DNA of 64,000 nt from Sipunculus nudus (lineage: Eukaryota > Annelida > Sipuncula > Golfingiida > Sipunculidae), in assembly GCA_026874595.1 (NCBI GenBank), contig CM049310.1:90901556-90965555 (forward strand). The letters are read 5' to 3'. The notes beneath the pieces were generated by a model that was not told the DNA's origin, searched no databases, and saw nothing but the letters and a program-made list of their open reading frames with translations. Shown piece by piece: positions 1 through 11,633 of this stretch. Made by a program: the position numbers and the translations under genes. Numbering within the stretch: the first letter of the stretch is position 1; every line of letters starts with the position of its first letter.

Positions 1-1261
1 CAGAAGAATATCTTAATTTTATTGTTAAGATTTTTTTTCTTTTAAGTGGACACAAGAATATCTGAATATCAGTAAATTTAATGCTAGAGTGCCAGACCTC
101 AGAAGATTGAGTAGCTGCGAAAAATTACAGATGTTAAAATTAATCTATATATAAATGAGGGAATTAAATAGACTAGGAAATTATATTTTATTTATTTATA
201 TATTTATTCTATGAGTAACAAACAAGAACACGTATAAAAGATACTTTTTTATTATATTTTATTCATATAAAAAATATACTCATAATTTGGGATAAAGGAA
301 TAAAGCATTTCTTTATTGATTCACTGCCATAACATGTGTTAAAAATGAAATGACATAAATAAACCTTTGCTAATTAAGATCTAATTATGGTCAGAATTTT
401 CTAAAGTGAACAGGATATAATAGGAAAAAAATAAATCTTTAGTTTAAGATATTCTTAAGTAGACTAGTGTATTTCATAATTCAGGATATTCCGAATTTAA
501 CTGTTTCACTTAGGAAGTTATCCAGTTGAGCTGGGAATTCCCATATCAACTAGTTGAGAATAGTAGATTAGGATTCAGTCTTGCCTAAACCTCAATAGGG
601 ATCTGGTCTGGACCAGTTGCTGATTAAGATTCCATGGCAGACTAGAGCAGGATTTTGGTGTAAACATTATATTCCATAAGGTTAATACATGAAAATAATA
701 AACCAAGTTGTGTGAAAAATTTAATTTTATATTTTAATATATACATGTAATAAAAATATGAATATATACATATATATAGTTGAAATGTTGATATGAGAAG
801 TTGAAAATTGTAGGTTTTCATAAAATTAGGATTTTTCACTTGAATGCAAGTTGTTCATGAATTGATAGAAGTTAAGAATATCCATATTTGAAAACTGGGG
901 ACTGAAAACTTTATTTGATACTTAATTTCTTATATATGTCATCCATCTCATAATTTATTCTACCTACGAGATGCATCAAATATATACTCTTATTTACACG
1001 GTGAGTCAGCTTAAACTAGTTCAGTTGTAATATAAAAACCTGAAAAAACAATCTGATGAAAATACTGGAAATAATAATTAAACTTGAAAAATAATACAAG
1101 GACTTGAAAAATAATTCAAATAAATATAATCACTCAATTAATTCAAATTTAAATATGAGTTATTAAGGCAGAATAATTAACACTGACAACAAACCAAAAT
1201 TAATTTTTGTCATTACTTATTAAGTATAATATCAGACATCTTGTCAGGGATATAGAAATTA
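1..1261. other. AT-rich stretch, nothing identified
   Basis: Low-complexity AT-rich DNA with short poly-T/poly-A runs and no convincing coding, RNA or repeat signal. The 65-codon minus-strand ORF near 642-839 has the composition of chance AT-rich sequence. Confidence 0.5.
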
Positions 1262-1400
1262 TTTTAATCTAGGTCTGGGCTGACCTGACCTGACCTGAGA
1301 CAGGCACTCAGTTGATGATTGGGGCCAAGGCCAACCAGACTGATCTGGATTTGGTCTCTCTGATCGGGTGATTGGGCCAGATTCTAATCTGGGCCTCGAC
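1262..1400. repeat. Fragment resembling the right end of the TIR element
   Basis: A GGCC/GACCTG-rich segment with TGACC and CTGGG subrepeats. Its last 30 bp (1371-1400) are identical to 5651-5680, the right tip of the neighbouring TIR element, and it also runs into a (TA)n tract. Read as the end of a second, related element abutting the same (TA)n. Confidence 0.6.
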
Positions 1401-1472
1401 ATATATATATATATATAGATATATATATATATTTATATATATGTCGAGGCCCAGATTAGAATCTGGCCCAAT
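1371..1472. repeat. Perfect 30-bp inverted repeat around a (TA)n loop
   Basis: Arm 1371-1400 is the exact reverse complement of arm 1443-1472 (outer ATTGGGCCAG, inner CCTCGAC / GTCGAGG). About 42 bp of nearly pure TA lies between. The DNA should extrude a long cruciform. Confidence 0.9.
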
Positions 1473-1685
1473 ACAAAACTGGGCCAGCCCAGATCAAAAT
1501 TTTGATTTGGACCGGCCCAGTTCAAAATTCTAATCTAGGCCGGACCAGTTTTAAACTGGGCCAGCCCAGATTAAAATTTTGATCTGGGCCGGTCCAAATT
1601 AAAATCCTGTGGTGAAGACTTCAGGATTTAAATCTGGTCTGGACTGATTTTTAACTGGGCTGGCCCAGTTTAGAATTTTGATCTG

Positions 1686-3845
1686 TTTGGCTAAAACACT
1701 TTCTATTAGACTTTCAAAGCTCCTACCTAAAATAATACACTCTAATCAGACTGGTTATGTGAAAAATCGATTTATAGGTGAAAATATTAGGTTTGTTCAA
1801 GATTTGCTTGAATATACGAAAGATAAAAGAATACCCGGTATGATTATTGCATTAGACATGGAAAAAGCTTTTGATTCTTTAGAATCGACTTTCATGCTAG
1901 CCACACTAAAAAAATTTAAAATTTCAGAGACCTTTATACGTTGGATAAAGCTTTTATATAATGATATAAGCAGCTGCATAATTAATTATGGCACAACCTC
2001 TGGTTATTTTAAAGTGGAAAGAGGAGTCCGACAAGGGGACCCTATGTCCCCCTATCTTTTTATATTAGCCATCAAAATTTTAGCTATCAGAATAAGGAAT
2101 GATCCAGCCATTAAAGGAATTAGAATAGGGCAGGAACAAGTTAAACTTTTACAATATGCTGATGATACAATTGCAATTCTTTCAGATAAGACATCAGGCA
2201 GCAATTTTTTAAAACAGGTTAACTCATTTGGAGAATTCAGTGGGCTTAAATTAAACCTAGAAAAATCAGAAGGTTTATGGATAGGTAAATCTAAAAATAG
2301 TAAATAAAAACCATTTGGAATTCACTGGCCTGATAAACCAATCAAACTTCTTGGAGTGTATATATCATATGATAAAAACAGTGTGAAGAGCTGAATTTGG
2401 AAGATAAATTAAAACAAACAAAAAATACTCTACAGCTTTGGAAACAAAGAAATCTGACATTGCAAGGGAAAATTCAAATTATAAAAACATATATAATATC
2501 TAAATTTAATTATTGTTTCAGTAATAATAATATATCAGAGAAATATGTAAATAGACTAAATAAGATTATATTTTCTTTTCTGTGGAATGGTGGAAAAGAG
2601 AAAATAAAAAGGTCTGTTCTAGTGCAAGAAATAGAAAATGGCGGTCTGAATGTTCCACATTTGCAGTCACTTTTTTTGGCTTCCAGAATAGGTTGGATCA
2701 AAAGATTTTTTCAGTGTGAAAATGGCCCCTGGAAAGCATTATGGATTTACAACTTAAAGAAAATATGTAGTGATATTCACTTACTATTTAACTGCAACTA
2801 CAACCCAAGTTATTAGCCTTAGAAAAATTAAATGAATTTTACAGAGAGGTGATGCAGAGCTGGTACTTTTTAAAGCTATACTATTATGCAGAGGTAAATT
2901 TAAAAGAAAAATATATATGGCATAATAAGCACTTTGTATTTAATAAGAAAACATTCTATTGGGAACATTTCTATAAAGTGGGAATGCAAAAGGTTCAAGA
3001 TTTATTTGATGTACAGAACCATGTTCTGTCTTTTGAATACTGGATATCCAAAGGGTTAAGTAGCATTTATTTTATTGACTGGTATGTTTTAATAACATTA
3101 GTAATGAAACAATGCAAGGCAGTTACAGATCAAATTAATATGATTGAGTTTGAAGATGATAAGGAATCTGAAGATTATATAGCACATAATTTACATGTTA
3201 AAATTCAAGAAACTGTTGTACCATTGAATAAATTGAAATCACATAAAATTTACCAGGTATTAAGAAATAAGATATGTTCTGTACAACCCACCAAGCCAAA
3301 GATATCAAAATATATAATAAACACACCAGATGATTACACTAGTATCTATACACTTCCTCACAGAGTACTGTATGATACAAGATCGAAGATATTTCAATAT
3401 AAATTTCTCAATAATATATTAGTGAACAATTATTGGCTTATGAAATGGAAAATTCAGGATTTTGATTATTGTACGTTTTGTAAGGGTGAGGTAGAAACAA
3501 TTAACCATTTATTTTGGGAATGTAGACTAACTAAAAAATTTTGGATGGATTTGAAGACTTGGTGTACTGACCAGCTAATAGAATTAAGATTAGAGAAGTT
3601 TGTTGTTTTTTATGGCTCTATTGATGAAAGTGATATGTATAATGTATTTATAATCCAGGCTAAAAGATATATTGACCAGTGTAGAATTAATAATCAGAAG
3701 CGGCAAGCCTAACATACAAGGATTTAGAAATTTTTTATATGAATATGTAAGAATTGAATACAAAGTAGCGGAAAAGAATAAGAAATTAGAAAGTTTTAGA
3801 AAACGATGGTCAATGTATTTAAAAAATCATGAAATGATAAGCTAG
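1686..3845 (+). pseudogene. Decayed LINE ORF2: reverse transcriptase plus C-terminal zinc-knuckle region
   Basis: Frame 1 from 1687 to stop 2305 carries RT blocks: IIALDMEKAFDS, RGVRQGDPMSPYLF, LLQYADDTIAIL (catalytic YADD), SGLKLNLEKSEG. The reading continues past the TAA at 2305 (PFGIHWPDKPIKLLGVYI), then shifts frame near 2390 (2397-2813) and near 2815 (2849-3709). That last segment has CTFCKGEVETINHLFWEC, a CX2CX8HX4C finger typical of this LINE group. A further shift near 3700 leads into GFRNFLYEYVRIEYKVAEKN and a stop at 3843-3845. So one stop and about three frameshifts: inactive. The block layout and GLKLN/KSE motifs suggest the L1/Tx1 group; the clade needs a phylogeny. Confidence 0.92.
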
Positions 3846-4043
3846 GGGTGGTTTAGTGTTTTACATGTTTTAGTATCACAGTCATTTGATGAACTTAGAA
3901 TCGTCCATAAAGCAGTTGTGTCTAAAATACTCTTATAATGTATTGTTTCTGTTTTGGTATAATGTGTTATATGTACATTTGATGTATATTTTGTGGAGTG
4001 CAATAAAAAAAAAATAAAAAAAAAATTACAAAAAAAAAAAAAA
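1686..4043 (+). mobile_element. 5'-truncated L1/Tx1-type LINE with 14-bp target-site duplication
   Basis: The same 14 bp, AGAATTTTGATCTG, occurs at 1672-1685 and 4044-4057, immediately outside the insert. The insert starts inside the reverse-transcriptase domain, so the endonuclease and any ORF1 are absent. It ends with CAATAAA followed by an A-rich tail up to 4043. 5' truncation, A-tail and a target-site duplication of this length are the marks of target-primed reverse transcription. Confidence 0.93.
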
Positions 4044-5697
4044 AGAATTTTGATCTGGGCTGGTCAGGTTAACAATCCTGTGGTGGACTGATTCTAAACT
4101 GGACCAGCCCAAATCAGAATCCTAATCTACTCCTAGGCTGGCTTCAATTACACTTTATTTACCTAGCTGGCCTTTAATCAATTCAAAGAATTTGTAAAAC
4201 ATTGCAAGTCAAAAATAATCAATAATTTATGAATTTATTCATGTTCTATGAAAACATCATTGGTTGTGATCCAAGACCTGTAAATTCAAAATTTTACTTG
4301 TTATTTAAAGTTATTTATCATTTATCATAAGTTGGGGCTTTTGGTCTGTGATATCCACCCCCCCTCCTGTCACCCATTAAAAAATTTGCACATGTTGTAA
4401 CTTTGGACCTAGATTTTATAACATACTACATATTAAGGGAAGAAGGCCCTGAAACATCTATTAAGATACCTGAACTTAAGTCATTGAAATTAGGTGACTG
4501 AAATTTAGCAAACAGAAAAATATATATCTAGTGTACATAAATAAGGTTGATTGCTAATTTGTGTGAATTATTAACACGATCATAATGTATTTAGATAAAA
4601 CAGTGGGAACAATATTCACCAACTCAGCATTTTAACTATTGAAGGTAGAAAATATTTGTATTGCAGCATTTAACTATCTTCAATTTAGATTAGTTATCAG
4701 TTAATAGATTAGCTTTTTTTAAGTTATTAACTCCAAAGTGAAACCTCCACCATGTTTGTCACCCTCTGAAATAAAATTTTAAATCCAGTTTTCACGCATG
4801 TTCACCTCTGTTTTTGAGACTGCCAAATGACAGCAATATCATTTTCTCAGCTGTGGATTTTCTGCTATTGAAAATGACAGTAATGGTATCACAAACCTCT
4901 CCCTAGTCCCATGTTAGGGCACAATGTCATGCTGCTTACCCAAATGAGCATCTAGACTGATTGATTACTTTTGTTCACTTATAAATGAATAAAGCTGGTA
5001 TTTAATTATGCATGTATATATTTAATATTACACATGTAATTTTGATATTCAGAACAGAAAATTATCTCAGTTAAGTTGAAAATTTTGATACTAAGTCAAA
5101 TAGATGTCTCAGAACTGGCACATATTCTAAACTGTGATTAATCATGGTAGTTGGTTTAGGTGAAGTTCAAATGTGAACTTGCATGCTTGAAGAATAGATG
5201 AAACCAAAGAAGAACATTACATTTGTTCGTAAGCTTTTTCCTCATTAAAATATTTTAAATGATCTTATTTATTATGTGTTTTGTAACCTTCAGAATGGTG
5301 TATCTGGAATAAATGTTTACTGTATTATCTGATTTAAGATGATAAAAATCAAGCTAGCTTAAGATTAGATTAGGATTCTGATCTGGTTAGGCCCAGTTTA
5401 AAATCAGTCCACCAGAGAACTGTAATCTAGACTAGCCCAGATTAAAATTTTGATCTGGGCCGGCCCAGTTTAAAATCTGTCCTGACCAGATTTAAATCCT
5501 GATGTCTTCACCACAGAATTTTACTTTGGACCGGCCCAGATCAAAATTTTAATCTGGGCTGGCCCAGTTTAAAACTGGTCTGGCCCAGATTAGAATTTTG
5601 ATCTGGGCCAGTCCAAATCAAAATTTTGATCTGGGCTGGCCCAGTTTTAAATTGGGCCAGATTCTAATCTGGGCCTCGACATATATATATATATATA

Positions 5698-6135
5698 AAA
5701 TTCCTACTGGAGTATATACTGTGGTTGGCCTCATACTCTATGATCAAGATAGAAACAACCAGTGATCAATTTATTAATTATATTATGTAGCATTTATATT
5801 AACGGGAAATCTTGACCAAGTAAATTCAGTATAACGTATTCATCATGCTGAAAGGTGAAGGTTACCGCCAGGTTGTTGACAGTTATTCCATGCACAGGAT
5901 TCAGTTTAATTGCTGTATGTTGTTTTGTGCCCTGTCTTTTATATCTATGACAGAGTAAGAATATTTTATCCGGATAATATAACTTCTTTTGATGTTTATA
6001 CATAATCATTTGTGATAATTTGTGCAAAAATACAATCGTTATAATTGATTATTTAAGAAAACGGCCAGTCATTGATATAATTGGTTTATTGCCACACCAC
6101 TAGCATCACAGGCATGTTATTGAAGCATGTGCATC
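5698..6135. repeat. Dispersed repeat family R4, copy a
   Basis: Shares a chain of motifs with 30893-31330 in the same order and spacing: GATCAATT, an AACTT(G)/TTGTTGACA block, TTTTGTG(T)CCCT, TATATCTCTGACAGA-like, ATAATATAACTTCTTTTGAT, TGTGATAATT, then TTGATTATTTAAGAAA and GCCACACCACTAG. No coding capacity. Probably an old non-autonomous element. It begins directly after the (TA)n at the right end of the TIR element. Confidence 0.65.
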
Positions 6136-8703
6136 AAAGTCAAAATGCAATTATACAAGATCCTTAATATGATTTTCCCATTAAAAAAAAAATACCATTT
6201 TTGCTATGTCCCATTTAATCAGTGTCAAATTATTAAGACTTTTATGCCCAATGAGTAATAATAGATGTACACTGTTAACCTTATACTGCATGATAAAACT
6301 GCAAAAACAGAACACTCGCAAAACACTGAAACGGTAAAATCTTGAAAATTAACCAATTGAAATTGCAGCCAACAACGGTTTTTCTACACTTTGTGCTACA
6401 ACAGTCACATTATAGAATTCTAGGACTTTCTAGGACATAGCGGATCCTCAGTATTGATTGCTTTTAGTTGCGTGTACATTTATATTACACCGTGGGGCTT
6501 GATGCAAAAAGCAACAGGCCATAATATAGATGGCTGGTCTAGCAATTGATCCATTTGTCCTTTGGACACATCAGTACATATCGCTAATTAAAAATGGATT
6601 AATAAGGTAACAATAGGAAAAATGGGTGCCTTCCAGTTGAGTGACTGTCAATACATAATAGTGTCAAGTTTAGTTCCTTGCAGAGTGTTGTATAATGTGA
6701 CGTAATGATATAACCTTGTGTATGTAATATCATCCCGGTTTCATAAACATTTTAGAGGTAACGATTTTGTTTTACCTGGCTATGATTTTTTCGAGAGAAC
6801 TGGTCATTGATTTATAACACCCTCGGTGCTCCTTTTAGACAGCATCAGAGCATCGTTGTGGGTTTCTATTTCAGCCGAGCCAGTATTGACTATAGTTGCT
6901 TGTGGCTCCTTAGTAATCTATATTGCGTTCTTTCTGCCTCACCTGTGTATGGGCTCCTGCAGGCCACCAAGGCAGTCCATCTTTTTTTCCATCTTCTTCT
7001 TTGCAACAATCGCTGCAGGATATTTTTACTAGACTCTAAGAACAAACAAAAAAATATGGTGTGAGATGCAAATTGATTTGCCAAAACACGATAGTTGAAA
7101 ATCTGGAAGTTTGCCAGGAAAAATATAATGAATTGCTTCAGTTCTTGCAGTGGTGCATATAATGAACAAAATATTTTCCGTACCTACATGAATTCTTGTG
7201 AGGAGTCCAGTCAGGAAAACAAATTAGCAACATTACAGAGGATCTGGTCCTCATTTGCATAAAATCTTAACTGACCTGTGGTCAGTGTGGTAGTGGTCAC
7301 AGTAGCAGGGTTTATTTTTAATCTTGACCTAATTTCAAGGTCATAGTATTCGTGGCATATTTTTACTGACAAGTTCATTAAACTCAACATTTATCATTGT
7401 TGATTTCTCTTATGGACAACTTCCCCTTAGAAACATTTTATTATATATCACATAATCATACGTCAGAATCAGGGTTAAGGTCACTAAGCCTCAAGTAATT
7501 TAAAAATAATAAAAATTGACTGGGGGGGGCCTTCTTTTTTATGACAGTCTTATTCCTGTATTTTATTCCTGTATATTGATATATCCTTTAGTGAAAGAAG
7601 ACCAATACAATTATCCGTGGCTCTGACAACAGATGATTAGGTTTTCATTATCTCTGTCATGAATAAAAACCAGTAATAGACTGGTACAGCAAAATGGGGA
7701 ACTGTTCAGAGTATTATTGAGTCTGTCTCACACAAAATTGTTGCAACAAGGATTAATTGTTTGGCTCCACCAAGAGAATTCTTGGTTTATTTGTGTGCAC
7801 TTTGTTTAGTTCACTACATCAGAAGAGTGTGGCATTTCAGTATTCTCGCCAGGGTTAAAAAACACTTTTATTTAAAAAAATACTCATGCCAAAAATCAAT
7901 ATTAATATTTCTTCAACTACTTGGTGACAACCATAATTATATATTGATGGTCAGTCCTCAAACATATGTTGATAATAACAGCCCTCCCAATACCAAACCC
8001 TAGAATCTACCAAAAGGAAAATATTTATTTTAATGCAGACATGGGCTCTATATACACTACCATAAAAGAATCACTAATCTTTTGAAAATTTACCCTGCTG
8101 GCTCTTTCGAACTGTTCATGATATGCTTGTAAATGTCAGCCATACCAGCAGTATGTCAAGAAATATATTTTCTGTCATATTACATGTGTGTGCTGATTGC
8201 CATGATCGGGAGACAGCTGTTCTTGGTGATATATAATAACCTTAGCTTTGTCACATCAGAAATGTTAGCAGGTGAATCTCGGGCACTTTGGCCCTTAGGT
8301 CTTGTTCCTTGAATATCATCTTTCATCTGTGACAGGAGATGTGTGGCGGCGTGGGTGGTGTGCAGGGGCGGGCGTGGGTGGTGTGCGGGGGCAGACAGGG
8401 TGGGTGTAGGAGAGAGTAAGGGTGTTTCTGCATCTGATCCTGAGGTCCCCTGCACCATGTCATTCACTTCCGCCTTTATCTGGAAAATTTTTCTTTTTTT
8501 TATTGACTGTTTTCCATGAAAGAACTTAGCTCTTAAAATGAACATTTGTGACCTCCAGTTGTAAAGAACATAAAATTTGGCTTTTTCCAATTTCAGAGGG
8601 CATTTGGCTAGAAATTCCCTTGTTGTGATAACACTTTCAGGAAATGCAGGTCACAAAGTACCATTTAGAATTTTATTATCAAAAATGAATATATAAGTAG
8701 TTG
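6136..8703. other. Intergenic stretch, no gene identified
   Basis: AT-rich with short open frames only (for example overlapping + and - frames at 6807-7084). A GT/GC-rich patch at 8340-8410 with GGGCGGGCGTGGGTGGTGTG motifs is a minus-strand purine/C-rich low-complexity run; the 136-codon minus frame over it (8180-8590) looks like chance. No RNA gene or repeat family was recognised. Confidence 0.45.
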
Positions 8704-9388
8704 TATGGATTCTGCCAATACAAAGTTTTGCAGATATTATGTTTTTGACCAGGTTCCACCTCCACCGTCGCCATATTTGTTTCAGCAGATCTCCTCTGAA
8801 ACCCTTGGACCTTTCTTTCCGAAACCTGGCATAGTTATTAGTTCAGCTATGTTGTTGTGCCTAACAAAGACTGGTCCTTATTGTGTAGTGTGAACTTGGG
8901 TGTCTTTCTGATTATAGCCCATATCTTAGGAGTAGTTCAGTGTATTGAGCTGAAATTTTGCATGTCCATAGATCTTGGATATCTCCATCTTGTATTTAAG
9001 GCTGGTGGCGCCTTACAATGGTTTTTGTGTGGTGTCCATCCATGTGTTTGCCATATATTTGCCTTAGTGATTGGTTCAATGTATTGGGCTGAAATTTGGC
9101 ATGTACATCCATCTTGGATATCTCCAAGAGTGTTTTGTTGTATTGGCCTGAAATTGTGCATGTTCATCAAACTTTGATACCTCCGTCTCATACTCAATGC
9201 TGATGGTGCCATTTGCAATTGTTTTTGCATGGCTTCCATCTTCGTGTTTGCTTTAGGCAAAAATTGCTCATATCTCAAGAGTGGATCAATGTATTGGTCT
9301 GAAATTTGGTATATCCATCCAACTTGGAGAGTTTTCCTACAGACCAGACCGATGGCACCTCCTACCATCCTGTTTTCATACAATAAAT

Positions 9389-10863
9389 TAGAATACAGGT
9401 AATCGACAAGCGACTACGTGTATCCGCCAAAATCATAGTAAGACAGGTGAAGTAAGGCATGGATTGAGTGGCAAGGGAAAATTGAGTTAGATGTGTTACA
9501 TATTAGCATGGATGTCAGCCATGTACATGCCTGCCATGTAAACATGATTGTAGGTGGCGCCACCTGTTATTTGAACGAGAAACTCTCCAAGATTTATACA
9601 CATGCAAAATTTCAGATGGAAAAGTCAAACTAATGCAGAGATAATAGTGCTTTTTTTTCCCACAGCAGAAAAATAGATGGACGCTGTGAAAAAATGGTCA
9701 CAGATGGCGCCACCAGTTTTGTGTATGATAAAGAGCTATGAGAGATGCAAACACATGCTAAACTTCAGGAAGATGTGTCAAACCAGTCCGGAGATATTAG
9801 CATGGATATCTGCAGCATGAACATGAATGTAGGTGGTGCCACCTGTTATAAAATCAAACAAGCTATTCAGGATGTCTACGCATGCAGAATTTCAGGTGAA
9901 CTAGTCAAACCACTGCAGAGGTCTGATTGATTTTAACCCAAGTCAAACAAACAGATTGATGCTGTGCAAAAATGGTTGCAGGTGGCGCCACCATTTTTGT
10001 GTTTGTTATAAATATAAAGCTATGAGAGATCCAAACACATGCAAAACTTCAGGAAGATGTGTCAAACCAGTCCGGAGATGTTAGCATGGATGCCTGCAGG
10101 GTGAACGTGAATATAGGTGGCGCCACCTGTCACAATTCAAGAAAGCTATCCAAGATGTATATGCATGCCGAATTTCAGGTGAACTAGTCAAACCACTGCA
10201 GAGGTCTGATTGATTTTAACCCAAGTCAAACAAACAGATTGATGCTGTGCAAAAATGGTTGGAGGTGGTGCCACTAGTTTCTTATATGATAAAGAGCTAT
10301 GTGAGATCTAAACAAATGCAAAACTTCAGGAAGATGCATCAAACCAGTCCGGAGATATAAGCATGGATGTCTGCAGTGTGAACGTGAATATAGGTTGTGC
10401 CACCTGTCACAAAATCAAGAAAGCTATCCAGAATGAATATGCATGCCGAATTTTAGGTGAATTAGTCAAACCACTGCAGAGATATAAATGATTTTAACCC
10501 AAGGCAGACGGACAGATGGATGCTGTGTAGAAATGGTTGCAGATGGCGCCACCATTTTTGTGTATGTTATAAAGCTATCCAAGGGCTACATTTGTGCAAA
10601 AAAAATTTTCCCAATCAGTCAAACAGTTCCCTAGATATGTGGGTTTATATGTGGAAACAGACGCAAATGGACGCTAGGCAGAGAGGAAAGGTCAGAGGTC
10701 AACCAAATATGAGAGCGCACCATTTCACATATGACCCGATTATAATTCTGAAATTTAAAAAATGCTGCCCAGTGGTTACGGAGGAGTTCTCCGGAAACCT
10801 ATGCGGCGGGGGCGTGCAACTGAAAACATAGTATCCGCAAAACAAAGTTTTGGCGGATACAAT
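9389..10863 (+). mobile_element. Family R3 helitron-like element, copy a (nested)
   Basis: 5' end TAGAATACAGGTAATCGACA, then the inverted-repeat word GTGTATCCGCCAAAA at 9418-9432. Core of about 3.5 tandem units, spaced 278-283 bp by the landmark GAT(G/T)GA(C/T)GCTG at 9676, 9954, 10237 and 10515. The 3' part has CAGAGGTCAACC, GTTACGGAGGAG and CTCCGGA, then a terminal hairpin at 10831-10860 (GTATCCGCAAAAC, AAA loop, GTTTTGGCGGATAC). Both ends match the copy at 42484-43929 and then diverge, which fixes the boundaries. No ORF of substance. Confidence 0.85.
9600..10610 (+). repeat. R3 core tandem array, ~281-bp dimeric unit
   Basis: Each unit is two related half-units of about 133-147 bp, each centred on GGTGGCGCCACC (or a near match). 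Each is followed by an (AT)AAAGCT.TCCA block, CAAAA, then GTCAAAC and a GAGATAT word. This makes the unit a dimer of an older ~140 bp monomer. Confidence 0.85.
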
Positions 10864-11206
10864 TAATACCCTTTTCTCAGGAACAATTTGCTGATAAGCC
10901 AGAAATTGTGTCTTGGATAGCTTTGTTGTGGACCAGACATGTGGCACCACAAGGTGATGCTGTCTATTTTTAAAGGATACATTTATGCACTTTTTCCCAG
11001 TTTTGGATTGATGTCTCGGCCTGAAATCTTGCATGGTGTATAAAACATTTGATCTGTTTTTTGGTAAAATTGCACATATAGGAGGATTTAATTGGCATTG
11101 ATGCCACAATTTGGGAGTCATGTCAGGAACATTCCATGCCTTACTTTACCCATGCCTCTGTGATCTCGGGGATACATGAAGTTTCTTGTCCACTACCATA
11201 TTCTAG
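10864..11206. repeat. 5' part of the older R3 element, displaced by the nested copy
   Basis: Minus-strand R3 sequence: core monomer with TGGCACCACA and CGGCCTGAAATCTTGCAT, then the R3 5' leader (reverse complement of CATGCCTTACTTTACCCATG) and terminal CTAGAATATGG. It continues logically from 9388. Confidence 0.7.
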
Positions 11207-11633
11207 ATTAATTGTGCTTTTGTAACAACTGCATGTTTTTTTATTACCTCCATGTTATCTGTTGAAAGGCCATTTTCTGAATTTAATTCTTATAAATGAA
11301 ATCTGTGTTTGGATATAAAAACAACAAATACACTGGAAAAAGTTAGAAGACCAATTGATGTTGAGTCGAGATGGAATAGTTGGTTTTCCCACAAGATTAC
11401 CATTATCACGTTCATAATATGTGTGACCTTTCTCAAATTCACACTGATGATTGGAGTCTATAATGGCTCAAACCCTAAAGAATTACGATCTACCTTAAAT
11501 CCAAGGTTTTCTTTTGCGGAGCTGAGAGGAGATCATGAGAGGATACATGCTTTTAAATTTCAGACTCCTTTTCAATCCAGTATGACTGCAAGCAGATATT
11601 TTAAAATCCTTTATTGTTCATTATCTCATTAAC
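11207..11633. other. Short single-copy stretch, no gene
   Basis: Contains a 107-codon + frame (11309-11632) of unremarkable composition. No domain, splice or promoter signal was recognised. Confidence 0.35.

Larger units (their letters stand above)
1444..5679. mobile_element. Non-autonomous DNA element with ~320-bp terminal inverted repeats in a (TA)n tract
   Basis: Left TIR is 1444-1685 continuing at 4058-4131; right TIR is about 5360-5679. They match as reverse complements over their whole length, from the tips (TCGAGGCCCAGATTAGAATC) to the inner ends (GATTAGGATTCTGAT in the right arm). The TIRs are made of degenerate palindromic subrepeats around TTTGATCTGGGCCGGCCCAG. Both outer ends abut (TA)n. 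The core 4132-5360 has no ORF, so it is non-autonomous. A LINE split the left TIR; without it the element was about 1.86 kb. The superfamily is not recognised. Rice Micron elements are a known case of TA-microsatellite-associated transposons, offered as an analogy only. Confidence 0.8.
8704..11206 (-). mobile_element. Older family R3 element, minus strand, split by a younger R3 copy
   Basis: Read on the minus strand, the right end (about 11206 down to 11120) matches the R3 5' terminus: CTAGAATATGGTAGTGGACAAG, then ATGTATCC, then AAAGTAAGGCATGGA. The left end (8704-8900) matches the R3 3' terminus, including the terminal hairpin GGATTCTGCCAATAC..TTTTGCAGATA and the ACCTCC/TCTCC block. Core monomers of about 130 bp lie at 8937-9383 and 10864-11120. 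The + strand R3 copy at 9389-10863 sits between. Divergence is visibly higher than between the two + strand copies. Confidence 0.75.

Noticed and set aside
8180-8590. 136-codon minus-strand ORF with Pro/His-rich stretch
   Set aside because: Driven by a GGGTGG low-complexity patch; no recognisable domain.
9600-10610. Regularly spaced repeats considered as a CRISPR array
   Set aside because: Units are ~280 bp and continuous with no short repeat/unique spacer pattern, and the genome is metazoan. They are the core of a mobile element.
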